A stretch of 64,000 nt of DNA from Eutrigla gurnardus. Lineage: Eukaryota; Chordata; Actinopteri; Perciformes; Triglidae. The position numbers were made by a program, and so were the translations under genes. The notes below the pieces were generated by a model. The model worked only from the letters and a program-made list of their open reading frames with translations. It had not been told where the DNA came from and searched no databases. The stretch spans positions 27,665,215-27,729,214 of the forward strand of contig OY741268.1 of assembly GCA_963514095.1 (NCBI GenBank), given 5' to 3'. Position 1 is the first letter of the stretch. Each line of letters begins with the position of its first letter. Below are positions 1 to 18,110 of this stretch, piece after piece.

Positions 1-32
1 TTCATCATGGGCGGACCTGCAGCAGCCGCCGC

Positions 33-6166
<6,134 letters not shown>

Positions 6167-8555
6167 CTGGCGGAGAGAAGAGTCACACTGAGCCACACAG
6201 GAGGAGGAAAAAACAACATCCCTGCTGCTCCTTCATCCGTCTCACTGGAGAAGCATCAAGCAGCATGCAGAACAACAGCTGGCTTAAAAAAAAATAGCAC
6301 TTTCAATTCTGTCATAATAGAGTTTTGCTCTTTTGAAAACAGAAAAATGACCAAAAAAAAAAAAGTGTTCCTTACATTCTTCTGTTCAACCAGGAGCATC
6401 CAATCGCAAGAGGTTGGTGGGGACTACAATCAAAAAATGAAGCCCACAGTATATTTTAGACTTTAACTGAGAACACCTTCCATGATGCATGCAAGTGTTG
6501 ACCGACCGCAGTCAAAACAATGACCCATTTAGCATGTTAGTATCAATATACACATATCTGCAGTTTGTGGAGGCTGACTTACAAGAAAGAAAAGGGAGAA
6601 ACGGATGGCTCCATTCCTCATAAACTTTAATAAAGCAAGGTAGGTTTTAATTAGTACCTATATAATAATAATACGGTAACAATAATAAAGTACTGCAGTT
6701 GTAAACCTGGCCAATCCTCCTCGGGAGACTCGACTGCTTCAATAAGCATTTATTACATCAGGAAGAGACCACTTAACTTTAGCTCATCTATGTGCCAATA
6801 CTCAATAAAACAACAAACGCAACCAATTGGAAACATCTGGCTGCTTTGCAAGATATCACACGTTTTACATTGAAAAATCAGACTTAGCTCCTTCTTGTAG
6901 CTTCACATAATTCCAGTCGAACCACTTACAGTTGCAAATTGGACTACAAAATATATGAAACAGTGAAAATAAGGTCGTATGAAATGAAAGCTTACTTACA
7001 GTTGACATTTGTGTGGTTTTATTATGTAGCCAAAACACTTCTTCAGCGAGGTGCCTGTAGTAGCCTTTTTTCTTTGGAGTCATATGAAACTGCTTGCAAT
7101 ACCTACAGGGATTATTACTGAATGAGAATGGACCATTGTGTTGCTCCCAAGTAGGCTACTTCTCTCCGACTTAATCCGATGGCAGCTCCAGGCCCACATC
7201 TTTTTTTTCCTTTTTTCTTTTAATGCAGGCGGCCTTCATCTACTGTGGACTTTTCCCCTTAAATCAGTCAGGTTTTGAGTATCACTTATCTAGAAACCTA
7301 GACGTGCTCTTAGCTTCCCGAAACTATTTTATGGAGGAACATAAATGGGGAGCCGGCCGGACTCGGCGGCACCGGGTGTTCCGGTGGCGGTGAAAGCGCC
7401 AGCACACTCTGTTAATCTAATAATCTGAACCCTGTGAGGCCCGGGGATCTCCTCTCCAACATACTGTCTGTGAAAGAGGCCGTAGCGGGCTCAGTCCTGA
7501 AGCTAATGATGCTGCTGGTATCAAATGAAACAAGAAGAACCTAAATAATCGACTTCTATCAACCGTGTCGTGATGGCATGTCAGGATTAACGCTCCAAAC
7601 TGGCAAGAAAACTGGCAAAGACGTCCCTGTGTGAAAGAAAATGGGCTTTATGGGTCCCCTCGAGTCTCCCTTTCACAGACATGCCCACTTATCGCTAATC
7701 TCATGCAGTTTGGGGCACATCCATGAAGAGAAGGCTCTTTGTTAGAACCCATTTTCATACATTTTTGGGCTAAAAACCATGCTTTTTTAATATAGACATA
7801 TTAGTTTCGCCTATTCTAAAATTGAGTATTAGAATATTTCTGAATACTTGGGTCTGACTGGAAAGCCGAGACTCCAGTGAGCCTAATTTTCATGTGTGAT
7901 GTTGTTGGTCCCCATAGTAGCCATCTCACATAATGAGACCTTCTTTTTTTTATTTTTTTTTATTTGACCTCACTGTGTAAAACAAACCGTTGTGAACTGG
8001 AGGATAATCACAGCCTCTTGAAACTTTACAAGCACAAACTAGAGACTCTGGGCTTTCAGAGGATGGATGGCTCTCACAGCTATATTGACAATAAGGGCTT
8101 TTCTGAGCCGTTTTGACAAACAGAAGTGCTGAAATCTCCACTAGTTGCAGCCTGTCTTTTCCTCTGCGTTTCTCAAGGCATTGGTGTAATCATTTGGTAT
8201 TTGGGGATTTTTTAAAAACATTTTGGAAAGATTTTCTTTTTTCAATTCAGTAACATTTCAAAAGTTGTTGTTGGTCGTCTTGCAAACAGCCCTGACATCA
8301 CATGATTTATTTGCCATCATTATGTAGTTATTTCGGCATCCTTTTTAATCCGTTTATTGCAATTTCATTAGGAGAGAATTATGTAGTTTCATACAGCTGT
8401 GGCAAACCAGCTGAAAATAGCCCGGTATTTCGGAGGCCAGTCAAAAAAAATAAAAATTTAAAATATATATATATATATATTATTTTATTTTAACATGTTT
8501 TGTAAAATTGTATTTTATTTTTATGATTTTATTTGTTTCCTTCCTCAGTCCTCCA
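6167..8555. other. msn intron 1 / intergenic region toward zc4h2
   Basis: About 2.4 kb between msn exon 2 and the divergently oriented zc4h2. I searched it for the M-P-K-T/P first exon of ERM genes and did not find one. There is a small CpG-rich patch at about 7350-7400, and an AT run at 8460-8490. About 8270-8350 resembles a segment at 10470-10560, suggesting a shared dispersed repeat. Confidence 0.5.
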
Positions 8556-8565
8556 TATATAAAAG
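8556..8565 (+). promoter_or_regulatory. zc4h2: TATA box of zc4h2
   Basis: TATATAAAAG stands about 190 bp before the zc4h2 ATG. A start of transcription near 8590 would give a 5' UTR of about 170 nt. The following sequence is CpG-rich (about 8598-8665). Position and match are good; usage is inferred. Confidence 0.55.
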
Positions 8566-8757
8566 AGGTAAATCACAGCCAGGCTGTCTGTCTCTGTGCG
8601 CGCGCGCCGCTCGTCACACGTAGCCACGGTTTCACATTGCGGGCGCGTGCTCCCGTGCGCGCTCACACCGGCTATTGTGTTTTTATCAACAAGGAGACCA
8701 CCGTGGCCTTACGGGGGTATAACTGAGCCAGCTGAACGGGAACGGGACTGCTCCACC

Positions 8758-8810
8758 ATGGGGGACGAACAAGAGATAATGTGCAAGTTGGAAAACATCC
8801 TGGAAATACG
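8758..8810 (+). CDS. zc4h2: zc4h2 coding exon 1
   Basis: 53 nt, M-G-D-E-Q-E-I-M to L-E-I with a split R codon. Kozak context CACCATGG. Donor GTAAGA. Confidence 0.96.
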
Positions 8811-9721
8811 GTAAGAAGGGATTAAATCCAGCTGTTGTCACATTTTGACGCGTATCGATAAACGTTATTTTAAGCTAACGTTAGCTCTCCTGGCTTCGCT
8901 TTTGTTGCCGAGCTAGCTAACATTAGCCAGTCTGCTGCGAACCCCCCATGTCTATTAGGTTTTTTTTTTTTTTTTGCTATTCTAGTTTCCGACAGGTTTT
9001 AGGAAGACTACAGACTGAGTGAAACATGGACGTGAGGAAGATAGTTAGGGTGCCTGTTCGGGATTATCCGTATATTAGCATTCCAGATGTGCATCTAATA
9101 AAATGCCGATACGTGCCACGCTAAATATTTCTACGGGAAAGCTAGCTGCTTAGCTAGCCAGCCTGTCGGTTGTCATCTCGTATATAAACACCGCAGGCAC
9201 AATGGTGTTTGTTAGCTTCTTCACAGCTGACTAAAACCTTACAATAGCTTCACATCAATTCACGAGGTGAATCATCATTTTACACAGATGCTTTTTATTG
9301 ATTTTTGTGAGAAAATCTTTATTTTTTGTGGCATAAGTGAGTAAAATAACCTGACATCTGTTGTCTGTTGTCTGGCCGCTGTTTGCAGGAACAAGACCGT
9401 CCAGATGCAGAAGATCAAGTCGCGTCTCAAGGCCGAGTTCGAGGCTCTGGAGTCGGAGGAGAAACACCTGAAGGAGTACAAACAGGAGATGGACCTGCTC
9501 CTACAGGAGAAAATGGCACATGTGGAGGAGCTGCGGCTCATCCACGCAGATATTAATGTGGTGAGTGAGTCCTGCATGCAGAGATGAGGAGGACGTGAGA
9601 CATCTGACATCTCAATTCAGCTATTTGGATGAGTTTATTTCAGTGCCTGCATTGTTTTCAGTATAAAATATATGTAATGATTGGGCACATCCATGAATAG
9701 CTTATGCTTATTACACGTGTA

Positions 9722-9766
<45 letters not shown>

Positions 9767-12700
9767 AACTTTATTCATACTGAGGGAAATTTAAGACATC
9801 CAGTAGCATATACAAACACATATATTAAAAAAACAGGGGTGTGTACATAATATAATTGCTTGTCAAAGCAATATACTTTAAAAATATTGGAACAACAGAA
9901 CATTAAATTATAAATGTGGTCCTGAAATCCCCCGTTCCTGTCCTCTCAGATGGAGAGCACCATCAAGCAGTCGGAGAACGACCTGAATAAGCTGCTAGAA
10001 ACAACTCGGCGCCTGCATGACGAGTACAAACCTCTGAAGGAGCACGTCGACGCCCTCAGGATGACTTTGGGTCTACACAGACTGCCGAACCTGAACGAAG
10101 AAGAAGAGAAGCTCTCACTGGAGTCAGTATACACACAAAAACACACACACACACAAAATTATTTTGCACTTGCATTTACGATGCTTGTTTATGTCATCTT
10201 TAGGTAATTTCCAATACCATAGTGGATTTACAGCCAATTATTGACACACTGTAGATCAGAAAACGTCTAACATACATTTTTCAACATTTGTATGAGCGTA
10301 CGATGAACAGGGTTGTGTTCCTTTTCACAGATGAACGGTCAAAATCATGATAGTACCTCATATCTGTACTGAGATCAGACAGACGAAACTATGTGTTTAT
10401 ACCATCAACTGTCTATTGTTGAAACAACAGGCTGTATTTATGCCTAGATTACGTTATTTTGAGTGTAAGCTTGTTGCTCGTCATCTTGCGGACAGACCTA
10501 ATGGATAATCACTGCAGACTTTTGACAAATTGGCATCATTATGTAATTATTCCATCTATTGGTGAAACTCACAGATCACCTCTGGAGGATTTTATGGACC
10601 CATACAGGATGATGTTTGGTTTCCCGGCGTATCTGTTGCTGTGGCGTTGCGTTAGTCGCTATGTTTGGCTCTGTAGCGCCCCTTAACATAAAATGAAAGC
10701 CCACTGCCTTAACTTTGATGTCCACGTATGAAATTTGGTTGGTCGTATACTGTAAACCTAACAGGAAGTCAGTCATTTTGAATTGAATGTGACTCTAGCT
10801 CCGCCCACTCCCATTACACATGAACCGCTTGTTGTAGTGAGGCATCTTTCCATTCAGCAGGTCATCCCCCGCCCCTTCCATGACACATGAACAGTTTGTT
10901 GTAGGCTCGTAGACTCTTCTGTGAGTCTGCATTTCTCTTGCAGAGTATTTATTGTGCTTTGCTGAGTGAAGGTGCGAGCGCCCGTTTTAATCCTGTATTT
11001 TTCTTGGACGACCGTCTCTGTGGTTGAGGATTAAATGCCATTGATGCAGTTCCATAATCCATAGAAAGGAATATGGGTGAGTGTGTACTTAAAAAGTTGA
11101 TTTTAACAGAGTAATTGGTCAAAAAAAACTGAATCAAGAGTATAATCTCAAAAACATTTACAATGCAATAGTGAAACCATTCGATGCATCATCACTGTGG
11201 ATATTAAAATCAATAAACCAATTGTTTTAGAGGAGCTCCTTTCCAGCATGAATTAGGTAAATAGCAGAGAATTCAGTCCATTCTGCCTTCAAGTGAAAAT
11301 GCACTTTGACCAAAATGGTGCAACATTGTGAAATAGTACACAAGTAATTGCAAACAGGACTATCAATTTCATCTAACTGACAGTGCTGTTGGGTGGTGAA
11401 GTATTTTCTTTTGGCGGGATTAATTGTGTGACAAAAGTCTTTGAAGGCAAATGTTAAAAATGACAGGCAGTCGGAGGCCATGGGACTATCTGTCCAGTAG
11501 AGAAGTTGGGATCACATTTCTCAGAAGTCAAGGACAAATAGCACTTCCCTGCCCCTTAGTCACCATGGTATCTTGTGTATTTTTGTCTTTTTTTTTAATG
11601 CGACTGCACCGGCGACAGCTGTGACCGGAGGCATTGTGATTTAGGATCGCACTGTCAAGTCGGCGCGCTTTAAAAGCCGATCTTCTTCGGCTCGAGTTTA
11701 GAAGTCAGCGAGTTGTGGACTGCAATGTGGGCACGGCCTTGACCCCACACGGGAGTGGAAACGAGGAGGGAAGGTGCCGGATTGAGGATGAAAACAGCCT
11801 CATCCTGCTGTGGCCTGTCTGCTCTCTCCGTGCCTATCTGTGTGTCTCCGGATTCGGTCACTGATGCGGTCTGACGTAGCGCCACAGAGAGACTGAAACA
11901 AATACACAAGCGCCACCGCTTTGTGTGTCGCATACCTTAGCCTCGATGAGAAGAGGCTCGTGACATTTGCAGGTTTGTGCTGGCGAATAAAAACGGGATG
12001 TTTATCGGCCGGGGGCCCAAATGCTCTCTGCTGAGACCCGGAGATATCCTGAAACACAGCAAAATCAGAAGAGTGCTGGCAGAGTGCAGGGTCTATGTAG
12101 ATCACACACTTCTAGTGGGTCATAAGTGATGATTGAGCCTGTAAACTATTGACCGCAAGATCTCAGGATTTTCTCAAGTAAATGTTGTGCCACACTTTGA
12201 ACAAACCAAACTTCCATTCACTCCTGTTGTATTTTGGTGGCTACAAAAAAACCTTGAAAGCAGACATCTATAAACATCTGCACATGGTGGATCATGCAAT
12301 CATGGCTATTAAAAACAACAAAACAAGCCCAATGCTCTCTCTCCCTCAAAAAACAATCTATATTTTTTACTTGCAAGATGTTTGAGTCTCTGTATTTTAC
12401 ATTCTTTAGGGCTGAATCTGAATTATTTAACGCTTCAAGATAAGTATCTGATAGGTGTTCTCCTGAGGTCTGTCAACCTATTCAGGTCCAACTAAATCTA
12501 CCCTCCATGTCTTTTTATTCTGGCTTCAGTAACTGGTGAGCGATAAATCCATTTTAAAGCTTCAGAATGTCCCTGTTATCTACAACATTGCAGGCACATC
12601 AAGGGCGACTGCCAGACAAAGTGCAGGCTGACATCCACCAACAGCGTGTGATATTATTGTGGCGACTAGCTCATTTGTGATCGGCGGCCGTTTAATGCAA

Positions 12701-14296
12701 TCAAGTATAACGTTTGTGTTTTCTAGTGTGTGTTCTCAGGGGACCAAAGTGCCTGTTGTGCGTTCGGACCTTTACTTACAGCTACGCCTGTCATTTCAAA
12801 ATGATTTCTAATTTCTCACGTTGGTCGCTGAGGATATTTTCCACACTGCAAAATGAAATCTTCTTCACAAATAAAGAGCTTTGTGGAAGTGTGCTGGACC
12901 ACCACTGTTAGGAAGCTCAGATGATGAGTTCATTTGGCCAGGTGGTAGCCATCTCCTTTTTCCTTCTCCGGCGTCTGCGCCTTGATTTTTTTTTTTTTCC
13001 CTCCCTGACTTTATGAGATACTTAGAAGGTTCTGACTAATGGTAACCTTCAGTGCTTTTTGCTTAGAGACAGAACTCATTACAGAGAGAGATTTATGCGA
13101 TGACATCTCGCAGATGTTTAAACTATCACTTGCACATGTTGGTGGCAGAAAAGTAATAATGGTTTGAATCTGGGTAAATTTTAAGAAACGCTGTGAGACT
13201 GGCATGTCGGCAGCTAAATGGCAAAACAAAGTTTTATTACCTGATGACAAGAATGACAGAATCCATTTAACTTGTCTTTCCCTGTGAAATGTTTTAATGT
13301 GTACTCATGGTTGGAGGCAACACGGCCCATTCCATGTATTCAGCTAATGCTCTCCTCTATCACAAACCTATTTTGAGAGAAACCAGAGAGCGAAAAGAAA
13401 TGGGATATCACTTTTTTATTTTGAAAATGGGCCAGTGAGGCATAAAGTCCAAGGCCAAATTTCTTTCCCAGCCCTTCACACTCACGGACACACACGCATG
13501 CAAGCGGACAAACATTCTCACAATGAATGTACTTTTGCTCAAGAGTTGCACATATAAAGAGGATGTGTGAGATTGAAAATATAATATTCTCCAATTTCAG
13601 TCTCCTTTTGTATTTGCTATTAGGACTCCACATCCCTTGATACTTGGAGTAGATGAGATAATCTCAACTGTGATGTGATTCACAGGCTCTAAATAAGAAT
13701 CGCAGCTAGCCAGGTTTCTCCCTTTTTTCTCCCGCTTTTGAACAGTTACTTTGAGAAGCAGAAAGCAGAGTGGCAGAAGGAGCCGCACGAGCCCGCCATC
13801 CCAGAATCCCTCGCCGCTGCTGCAGCCGCGGCACAGCAGCTTCAGGTTTCCAGGAAGCAAGATGCACGCCAGACGGCCACCTTCAGACAGCAACCCCCAC
13901 CCATGAAGGTAATCCTGACCTCAAGTATTTGAATAGTCGATATTTAAAAAAAAAAAGGCAGATATTTAAAAGAAAAAGTGAATTTCTCAGATGTATTTGG
14001 CTCCTAGAAGTCGTATATGGAGAAATGGGAAGAAAACAAAGTTGGACACCATCCTAAAGTTGAATAAAGCAAAGAATAAGCTTAGTCAGACACACCCGGA
14101 TACCACCGTACAAAGTTGCTTATCTACAACACAACAAGAAGTTTATAAAAAATGTCTCTTCCCCCCCTCCCTCTCTCTCCAGGCTTGCCTGTCCTGCCAC
14201 CAGCAGATTCACCGCAACGCTCCCATCTGCCCGTTGTGCAAGGCCAAGAGCCGCTCCCGTAACCCGAAGAAGCCCAAGAGGAAGCCCGATGAGTAG
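8758..14296 (+). CDS. zc4h2: Zinc finger C4H2 domain-containing protein, complete, five exons
   Basis: Zc4h2 is a conserved nuclear/synaptic zinc-finger protein needed for motor neuron and interneuron development; the human gene is linked to Wieacker-Wolff syndrome. Coding exons: 8758-8810, 9389-9560, 9950-10122, 13746-13908, 14183-14296. The sum is 675 nt, 224 aa plus TAG, the same length as I recall for human. The N-terminus MGDEQEIMCKLENI follows ACC-ATG-G. Residues about 11-105 are a charged coiled coil. A run of seven alanines follows PESLA at about residues 139-145. The C-terminus holds the C4H2 finger (CLSCHQQIHRNAPICPLC) and a basic tail, RNPKKPKRKPDE, that could be a nuclear signal. 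All introns are GT-AG; the third donor is GTCAGT. The gene is divergent from msn and points toward asb12. Confidence 0.97.
9389..9560 (+). CDS. zc4h2: zc4h2 coding exon 2 (coiled coil)
   Basis: One base plus 57 codons, NKTVQMQKIKSRLKAEFEAL onward, ending HADINV. Acceptor TTTGCAG, donor GTGAGT. Confidence 0.97.
9722..9766. repeat. (GATA)n array with retroposon-like tail
   Basis: About eleven GATA units followed by 'aactttattcatactgaggg' and 'aaatttaagacatccagtag'. That is the 3' end pattern of a common fish retroposon, which suggests the microsatellite grew from a retroposon tail. Intron 2 of zc4h2. Confidence 0.7.
9950..10122 (+). CDS. zc4h2: zc4h2 coding exon 3 (coiled coil)
   Basis: 57 codons plus two bases, METTIKQSE-type start (here M-E-S-T-I-K-Q-S-E), ending EEEKLSL. 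Acceptor CTCTCAG, donor GTCAGT. Confidence 0.96.
10123..13745. other. zc4h2 intron 3 (3.6 kb)
   Basis: About 10470-10930 looks like a dispersed repeat, with two near-copies of 'acacatgaac(c/a)g(c/t)ttgttgtag' at about 10816 and 10885. The rest (10.9-13.7 kb) is ordinary intronic sequence in which I see no gene or array. Confidence 0.5.
13746..13908 (+). CDS. zc4h2: zc4h2 coding exon 4 (Ala-rich region)
   Basis: One base plus 54 codons, YFEKQKAEWQ to QQPPPMK, with the poly-alanine run and a Gln/Arg-rich stretch. Acceptor GAACAG, donor GTAATC. Confidence 0.97.
14183..14296 (+). CDS. zc4h2: zc4h2 coding exon 5 (C4H2 zinc finger, stop TAG)
   Basis: 37 codons plus TAG. It carries all finger cysteines and histidines, then the basic tail. 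Acceptor CTCCAG after a pyrimidine run of about 20 bp. Confidence 0.97.
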   Translation, partial: ACLSCHQQIHRNAPICPLCKAKSRSRNPKKPKRKPDE

Positions 14297-14780
14297 GTCC
14301 TCCTCTGCGTTCATCTTCCGTAGTGTTTAAAGGGACCTGGGTCCAAGACGCTGATCTAAGATCAGCCACGTACATCGCATGTATATGGCTGAAATAAGAG
14401 ATCTGTGCTTGCAGGACAGTTTCCACACAAACAGCCCCCCGCTGTACAAATCGTCTTAGTACCTTTTTCATAAACCGTCAACTGAAGTTGATGGAGGATC
14501 TGGTGTTATGTTGTTTGTTTTATCAGTACTTTGGATGTTTATATGTAATTGTATGACTTATATAGTAGGTTTACTCGTCCCTAACTATGTAACTGCAATA
14601 ATGCAAAACGGAACTTGATGTCCAAATAATTTTGCTCATGTTGCTGTTATTTTGCCTTAGATATTGTACTGTACTTATTTTATTTTTTGCAATGCATGCT
14701 TCCATGGCTGTCTGTCCTGTATTCTTATGTTTGTGCCAATATTAAAAAAAATTGCATAGGTTTAATTGAAGTTAAATAAA
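14297..14780 (+). other. zc4h2: zc4h2 3' UTR
   Basis: AT-rich non-coding sequence after the TAG, running to the first good AATAAA. It contains 'tatttattttttgcaatg'-type AU-rich words. Confidence 0.6.
14775..14780 (+). terminator. zc4h2: Poly(A) signal AATAAA, proximal
   Basis: AATAAA 480 bp after the zc4h2 stop. A 3' end near 14800 would follow. Confidence 0.5.
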
Positions 14781-14908
14781 ACACAATGTTATGTTTACAG
14801 TGATCAAGTGACCACAAATAGGAGAAAATGAAAGAGAGAGAAAAAAAAAGGCCAGACTCATTTGCTCTGAACAGTGTTGTGTGTTTAACTTTAATACAGT
14901 GTTAAGAA

Positions 14909-14914
14909 AATAAA
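14909..14914 (+). terminator. zc4h2: Poly(A) signal AATAAA, distal
   Basis: A second AATAAA about 130 bp further on, followed by GT-rich sequence within the next 30-40 bp. Alternative 3' end. Confidence 0.5.
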
Positions 14915-15080
14915 TGGCTGTTTTGTACGAAACTTGCATCTCATTGTTTACTCAAAACAAAAGGCTGGACTTTTATTTCTGTTATTAAGCGTTTAGTGGT
15001 GTGAACATAAACACAGCTGTGGCTAACCGAGGAGGCGTCATAGACATATGGATTAGTGTGTTGACCAAAAGGAGGTTTCT

Positions 15081-15082
<2 letters not shown>

Positions 15083-15130
<48 letters not shown>
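15083..15130. repeat. (TG)24 microsatellite
   Basis: Perfect dinucleotide array downstream of zc4h2. Confidence 0.98.
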
Positions 15131-15133
<3 letters not shown>

Positions 15134-15399
15134 ATAAAGAGATGGGGGGGTATGTTTGACTCCGGCACAACATTGTCCCTTTCATTGTATTAACGCCGGG
15201 GCCCATCTCGCTGCAGCTCGGCTGTCTGGAAAAGGACAGCGAGCTCTTTCTAAATTAGTTCCTGTAGCTTTTTTTTTTTTTTTTGTCAGGGTAACCCCTC
15301 AGTTCATCTGTTACCAGGGCAACTCCACGTTCCTAAGTGGTTGCCAAGGCAACCCTGGGTTGCCGTGACCTGGCACATCTCCAAGCAAGTAGTTCCTCC

Positions 15400-16120
15400 C
15401 GAATCCTGCGAGGGGCACCGAAGGACTTTGCGAGATGTTGCCCAGAACTCCTCCAGCGTGCACACTCCTGTAAAATAATGAATAAGGGAAGGGGGACACA
15501 TTACTAGTTTCAATCCCGCGGATTGACACAATGATTCTAGTTTAGTTTAAGAGGCGCTTAGTTCGTCACTCACTGCGACAGCCCGCGTCTGTGTTTAGTC
15601 TGCCCGTCGGTGTTTTGGAAGCGCAGTTGCGTCTCCTTCCTCCTGATAAAACTTCTCAAGGCCAGAGAAGCGCGTTCCTGCTCGCAGACGGCGCAGGCAG
15701 CGGGGTCGTGGAGCTCCGCCTCCGCAGCCTGGATACGAACACGAGAAACGAAGCGGTGTTCCTATCGCTGTTACAACAACCCCCCCTCCTCCCTCCCTCC
15801 CCCCGTGGAAAATATGAGTCACCAGAGAAGAGTGTGTCAACTGACCCGTGTCAGCACCTCCTTGAAAGTTTTGAATCTCAGCAGTGAGATGAGTTGAGGG
15901 GGCACGGTCTGGACGCCGGGTCCTTGATATGTGAGACAGGGGGAGGTTGGGTCTGCGCTGCCCCGGAGAGGGAGGTCAGGCTCGCCGCGATCCCGACACT
16001 CTTCCCCGGCTACGACTTGTTTATCACAGTCGCTCCTCCGGCGCTGCCGTTTGTTCCCGACGCGGGAAATCATTCTGTCGCAGTAGTTTCTGAGCGCTTC
16101 CTCCTCCATTTTGTACAAAC
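15400..16120. promoter_or_regulatory. CpG-rich island-like block, gene unknown
   Basis: Richer in GC and CpG than the flanks, between zc4h2 and the AT-rich repeat region. On the minus strand a frame stays open from a Met near 16118 down to about 15840 and ends at a donor-like GTCAGT after a CGG. The peptide matches no family I recognise. It could be a promoter/first exon (for example a distant msn 5' exon or an unannotated transcript) or simply GC-rich spacer. Confidence 0.3.
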
Positions 16121-16639
16121 ACGTTTAAATATATATATATATTATATATCAACTGCACCGTTTCAGTGACGTGTGGCTAACCTGTAAATTAAGCCCCAGC
16201 ACAGTTGAACACCAGACCGTCGGTGGTGAAATATTAACAGACTGGAATCGAAGCTAAAGGTCAGCACCACGGCTCCACCAAAGTGTTTACACGTTCTCTT
16301 CTTTGGCTGTTCGCTACAGCTGCGCTTCCTGCGGTCAGTGAACCACTAGCGCCATCTGGTGGTCGAAGGAGATTTTAATATTTTTTTAATCAAATGGCAT
16401 GTATTGTATTATGTATTTATTTTTAAAAAAAAATATTCATAACATGTAAACCAGAGGATGTGTAGTGAAACACACAAAACATGTTTTATCATAATATAAT
16501 TTGACTTTTTTTTTTTACATACTATTACTTTTTTCATGACTTTTTTCAAAATGCTAAACTGATGTTTTTCATCTTTTTTCAGAAATGCTATATTGACTTT
16601 ATTCATGACTTTTCAAAATGCTATACTATGACTTTTTTC

Positions 16640-17090
16640 TATGGTCATGAACTTTGGGTCATGACCGAAAGAATAAGATCCCGGATACAAGCAGCCGAAA
16701 TGAGCTTCCTCCGCAGGGTGGCGGGGCGCTCCCTTAGAGATAGGGTGAGGAGCTCCGTCACACGGGGGGAGCTCGGAGTAGAGCCGCTGCTCCTCCACAT
16801 CGAGAGGAGCCAGTTGAGGTGGCTCGGGCATCTGTATCGGATGCCCCCTGGAAGCCTCCCTCGGGAGGTGTTCCAGGCATGCCCCACCGGGAGGAGACCC
16901 CGAGGAAGACCCAGGACACGCTGGAGTGACTATGTCTCCCGGCTGGCCTGGGAACGCCTTGGGGTCCTCCCGGAGGAGCTAGGGGAAGTGTCCGGGGAGA
17001 GGGAAGTCTGGGCGTCCCTGCTCAGGCAGCTGCCCCCGCGACCCGGTACCGGATAAGCGGAAGAAAATGGATGGATGGATGGATGGATGG
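16640..17090 (+). mobile_element. 5'-truncated non-LTR retrotransposon (RTE/Rex3-like), copy 1
   Basis: This encodes only the C-terminal end of a reverse transcriptase ORF (HELWVMTERIRSRIQAAEMS onward, through RGRPRTRWSDYVSRL, ending RPGTG and TAA at 17054-17056). It is followed by a (GGAT)n tail, which I associate with the Rex3/RTE lineage. ATGACTTTTTTC flanks both sides (16628-16639 and 17091-17102), a candidate target duplication, although it also fits the tandem repeat. No endonuclease or polymerase core remains; it is dead. Confidence 0.85.
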
Positions 17091-17716
17091 ATGACTTTTT
17101 TCATTACTTTTTAAAAATACTATACTGACTTTTTTCATTTTTTAAAAAATGCTAAACTATGACTTTTTCATGATTTTTTTTCAAAATGCTAAACTATGAC
17201 TTTTTTTCATGATTTTTTTCAAAATGCTATACTATGATTTTGTTCAAAATGCTATACTATGACTTTTTTCATGATTTTTTCAAAATGCTATACTATGACT
17301 TTTTTCATGACAGTTTTTCATGATTTTTTCAAAATGCTATACTATGACTTTTTTTCATGTTTTTTATTTAGAAATGCTATACGATGACTTTTTTCATACT
17401 TTTTTCAAAATGCTAAACTGACTTTGATTGACATGCGATATAGAAGCATATGTTAGGACTTTTCAATCATTTTTACAACATTTTATGAATTTTGTCGATT
17501 TTTCACTTTTTTTTCGACATGCTATAGTATGACTTTTTTTTCCCCTGAAAAAATTGACCATGGCTTTTTATGGCTGTTTTGGACTCACTACACTGAGACT
17601 TGGCATGTCAAGCGATATGAGCGATTTTTATGACTTTTTAACAATTTTAAATATTTTTTTATGAATATATGCGGACTGACTTTTTCGTGAATTTTCGACA
17701 TGCTAAAGTATGACTT

Positions 17717-17736
17717 TTTGGGGGGGGGGGGGGGGG
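17717..17736. repeat. Poly(G) run
   Basis: About 18-20 G inside the AT-rich field, a sharp composition break and likely assembly-sensitive. Confidence 0.85.
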
Positions 17737-18110
17737 TATGACTACGCCTTTTTATGACTATTTTGCAGGACTTTTTCATGACTTTTTTCGAAATGCTATT
17801 CTATTACTTTTTTCATAATTTTTTTTCAAAATGCTAATCTATGACTTATTTTATGAGTTTTTCCGACATACTAAACTGACTTTTTTTTATACTATGACTT
17901 TTTTCGAAATGCTATGACTTTTTCTTTGATAGCTATACTGACTTTTATCAACATACTATACTATAACTTTTTTTTCAAATATGCTACATACTACGATTTT
18001 TCATTACTTTTTTAAAATGCTATGAGTTTTGTCATGACTTTTTTTTCAACATACTGTACTATTCATTTTTTGAAATGCTATACTATGACTTTTTTAGACA
18101 TACTACACTG

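Larger units (their letters stand above)
16505..18110. repeat. Degenerate AT-rich minisatellite (about 35-40 bp unit)
   Basis: Repeated words 'tatgacttttttcatga', 'ttttttcaaaatgctatact' recur dozens of times with drift, giving an AT-rich tandem field. A LINE fragment (16640-17090) is inserted in it. Similar words continue at 19090-19370 and 21110-21660, so the field once probably spanned about 5 kb. Confidence 0.85.
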
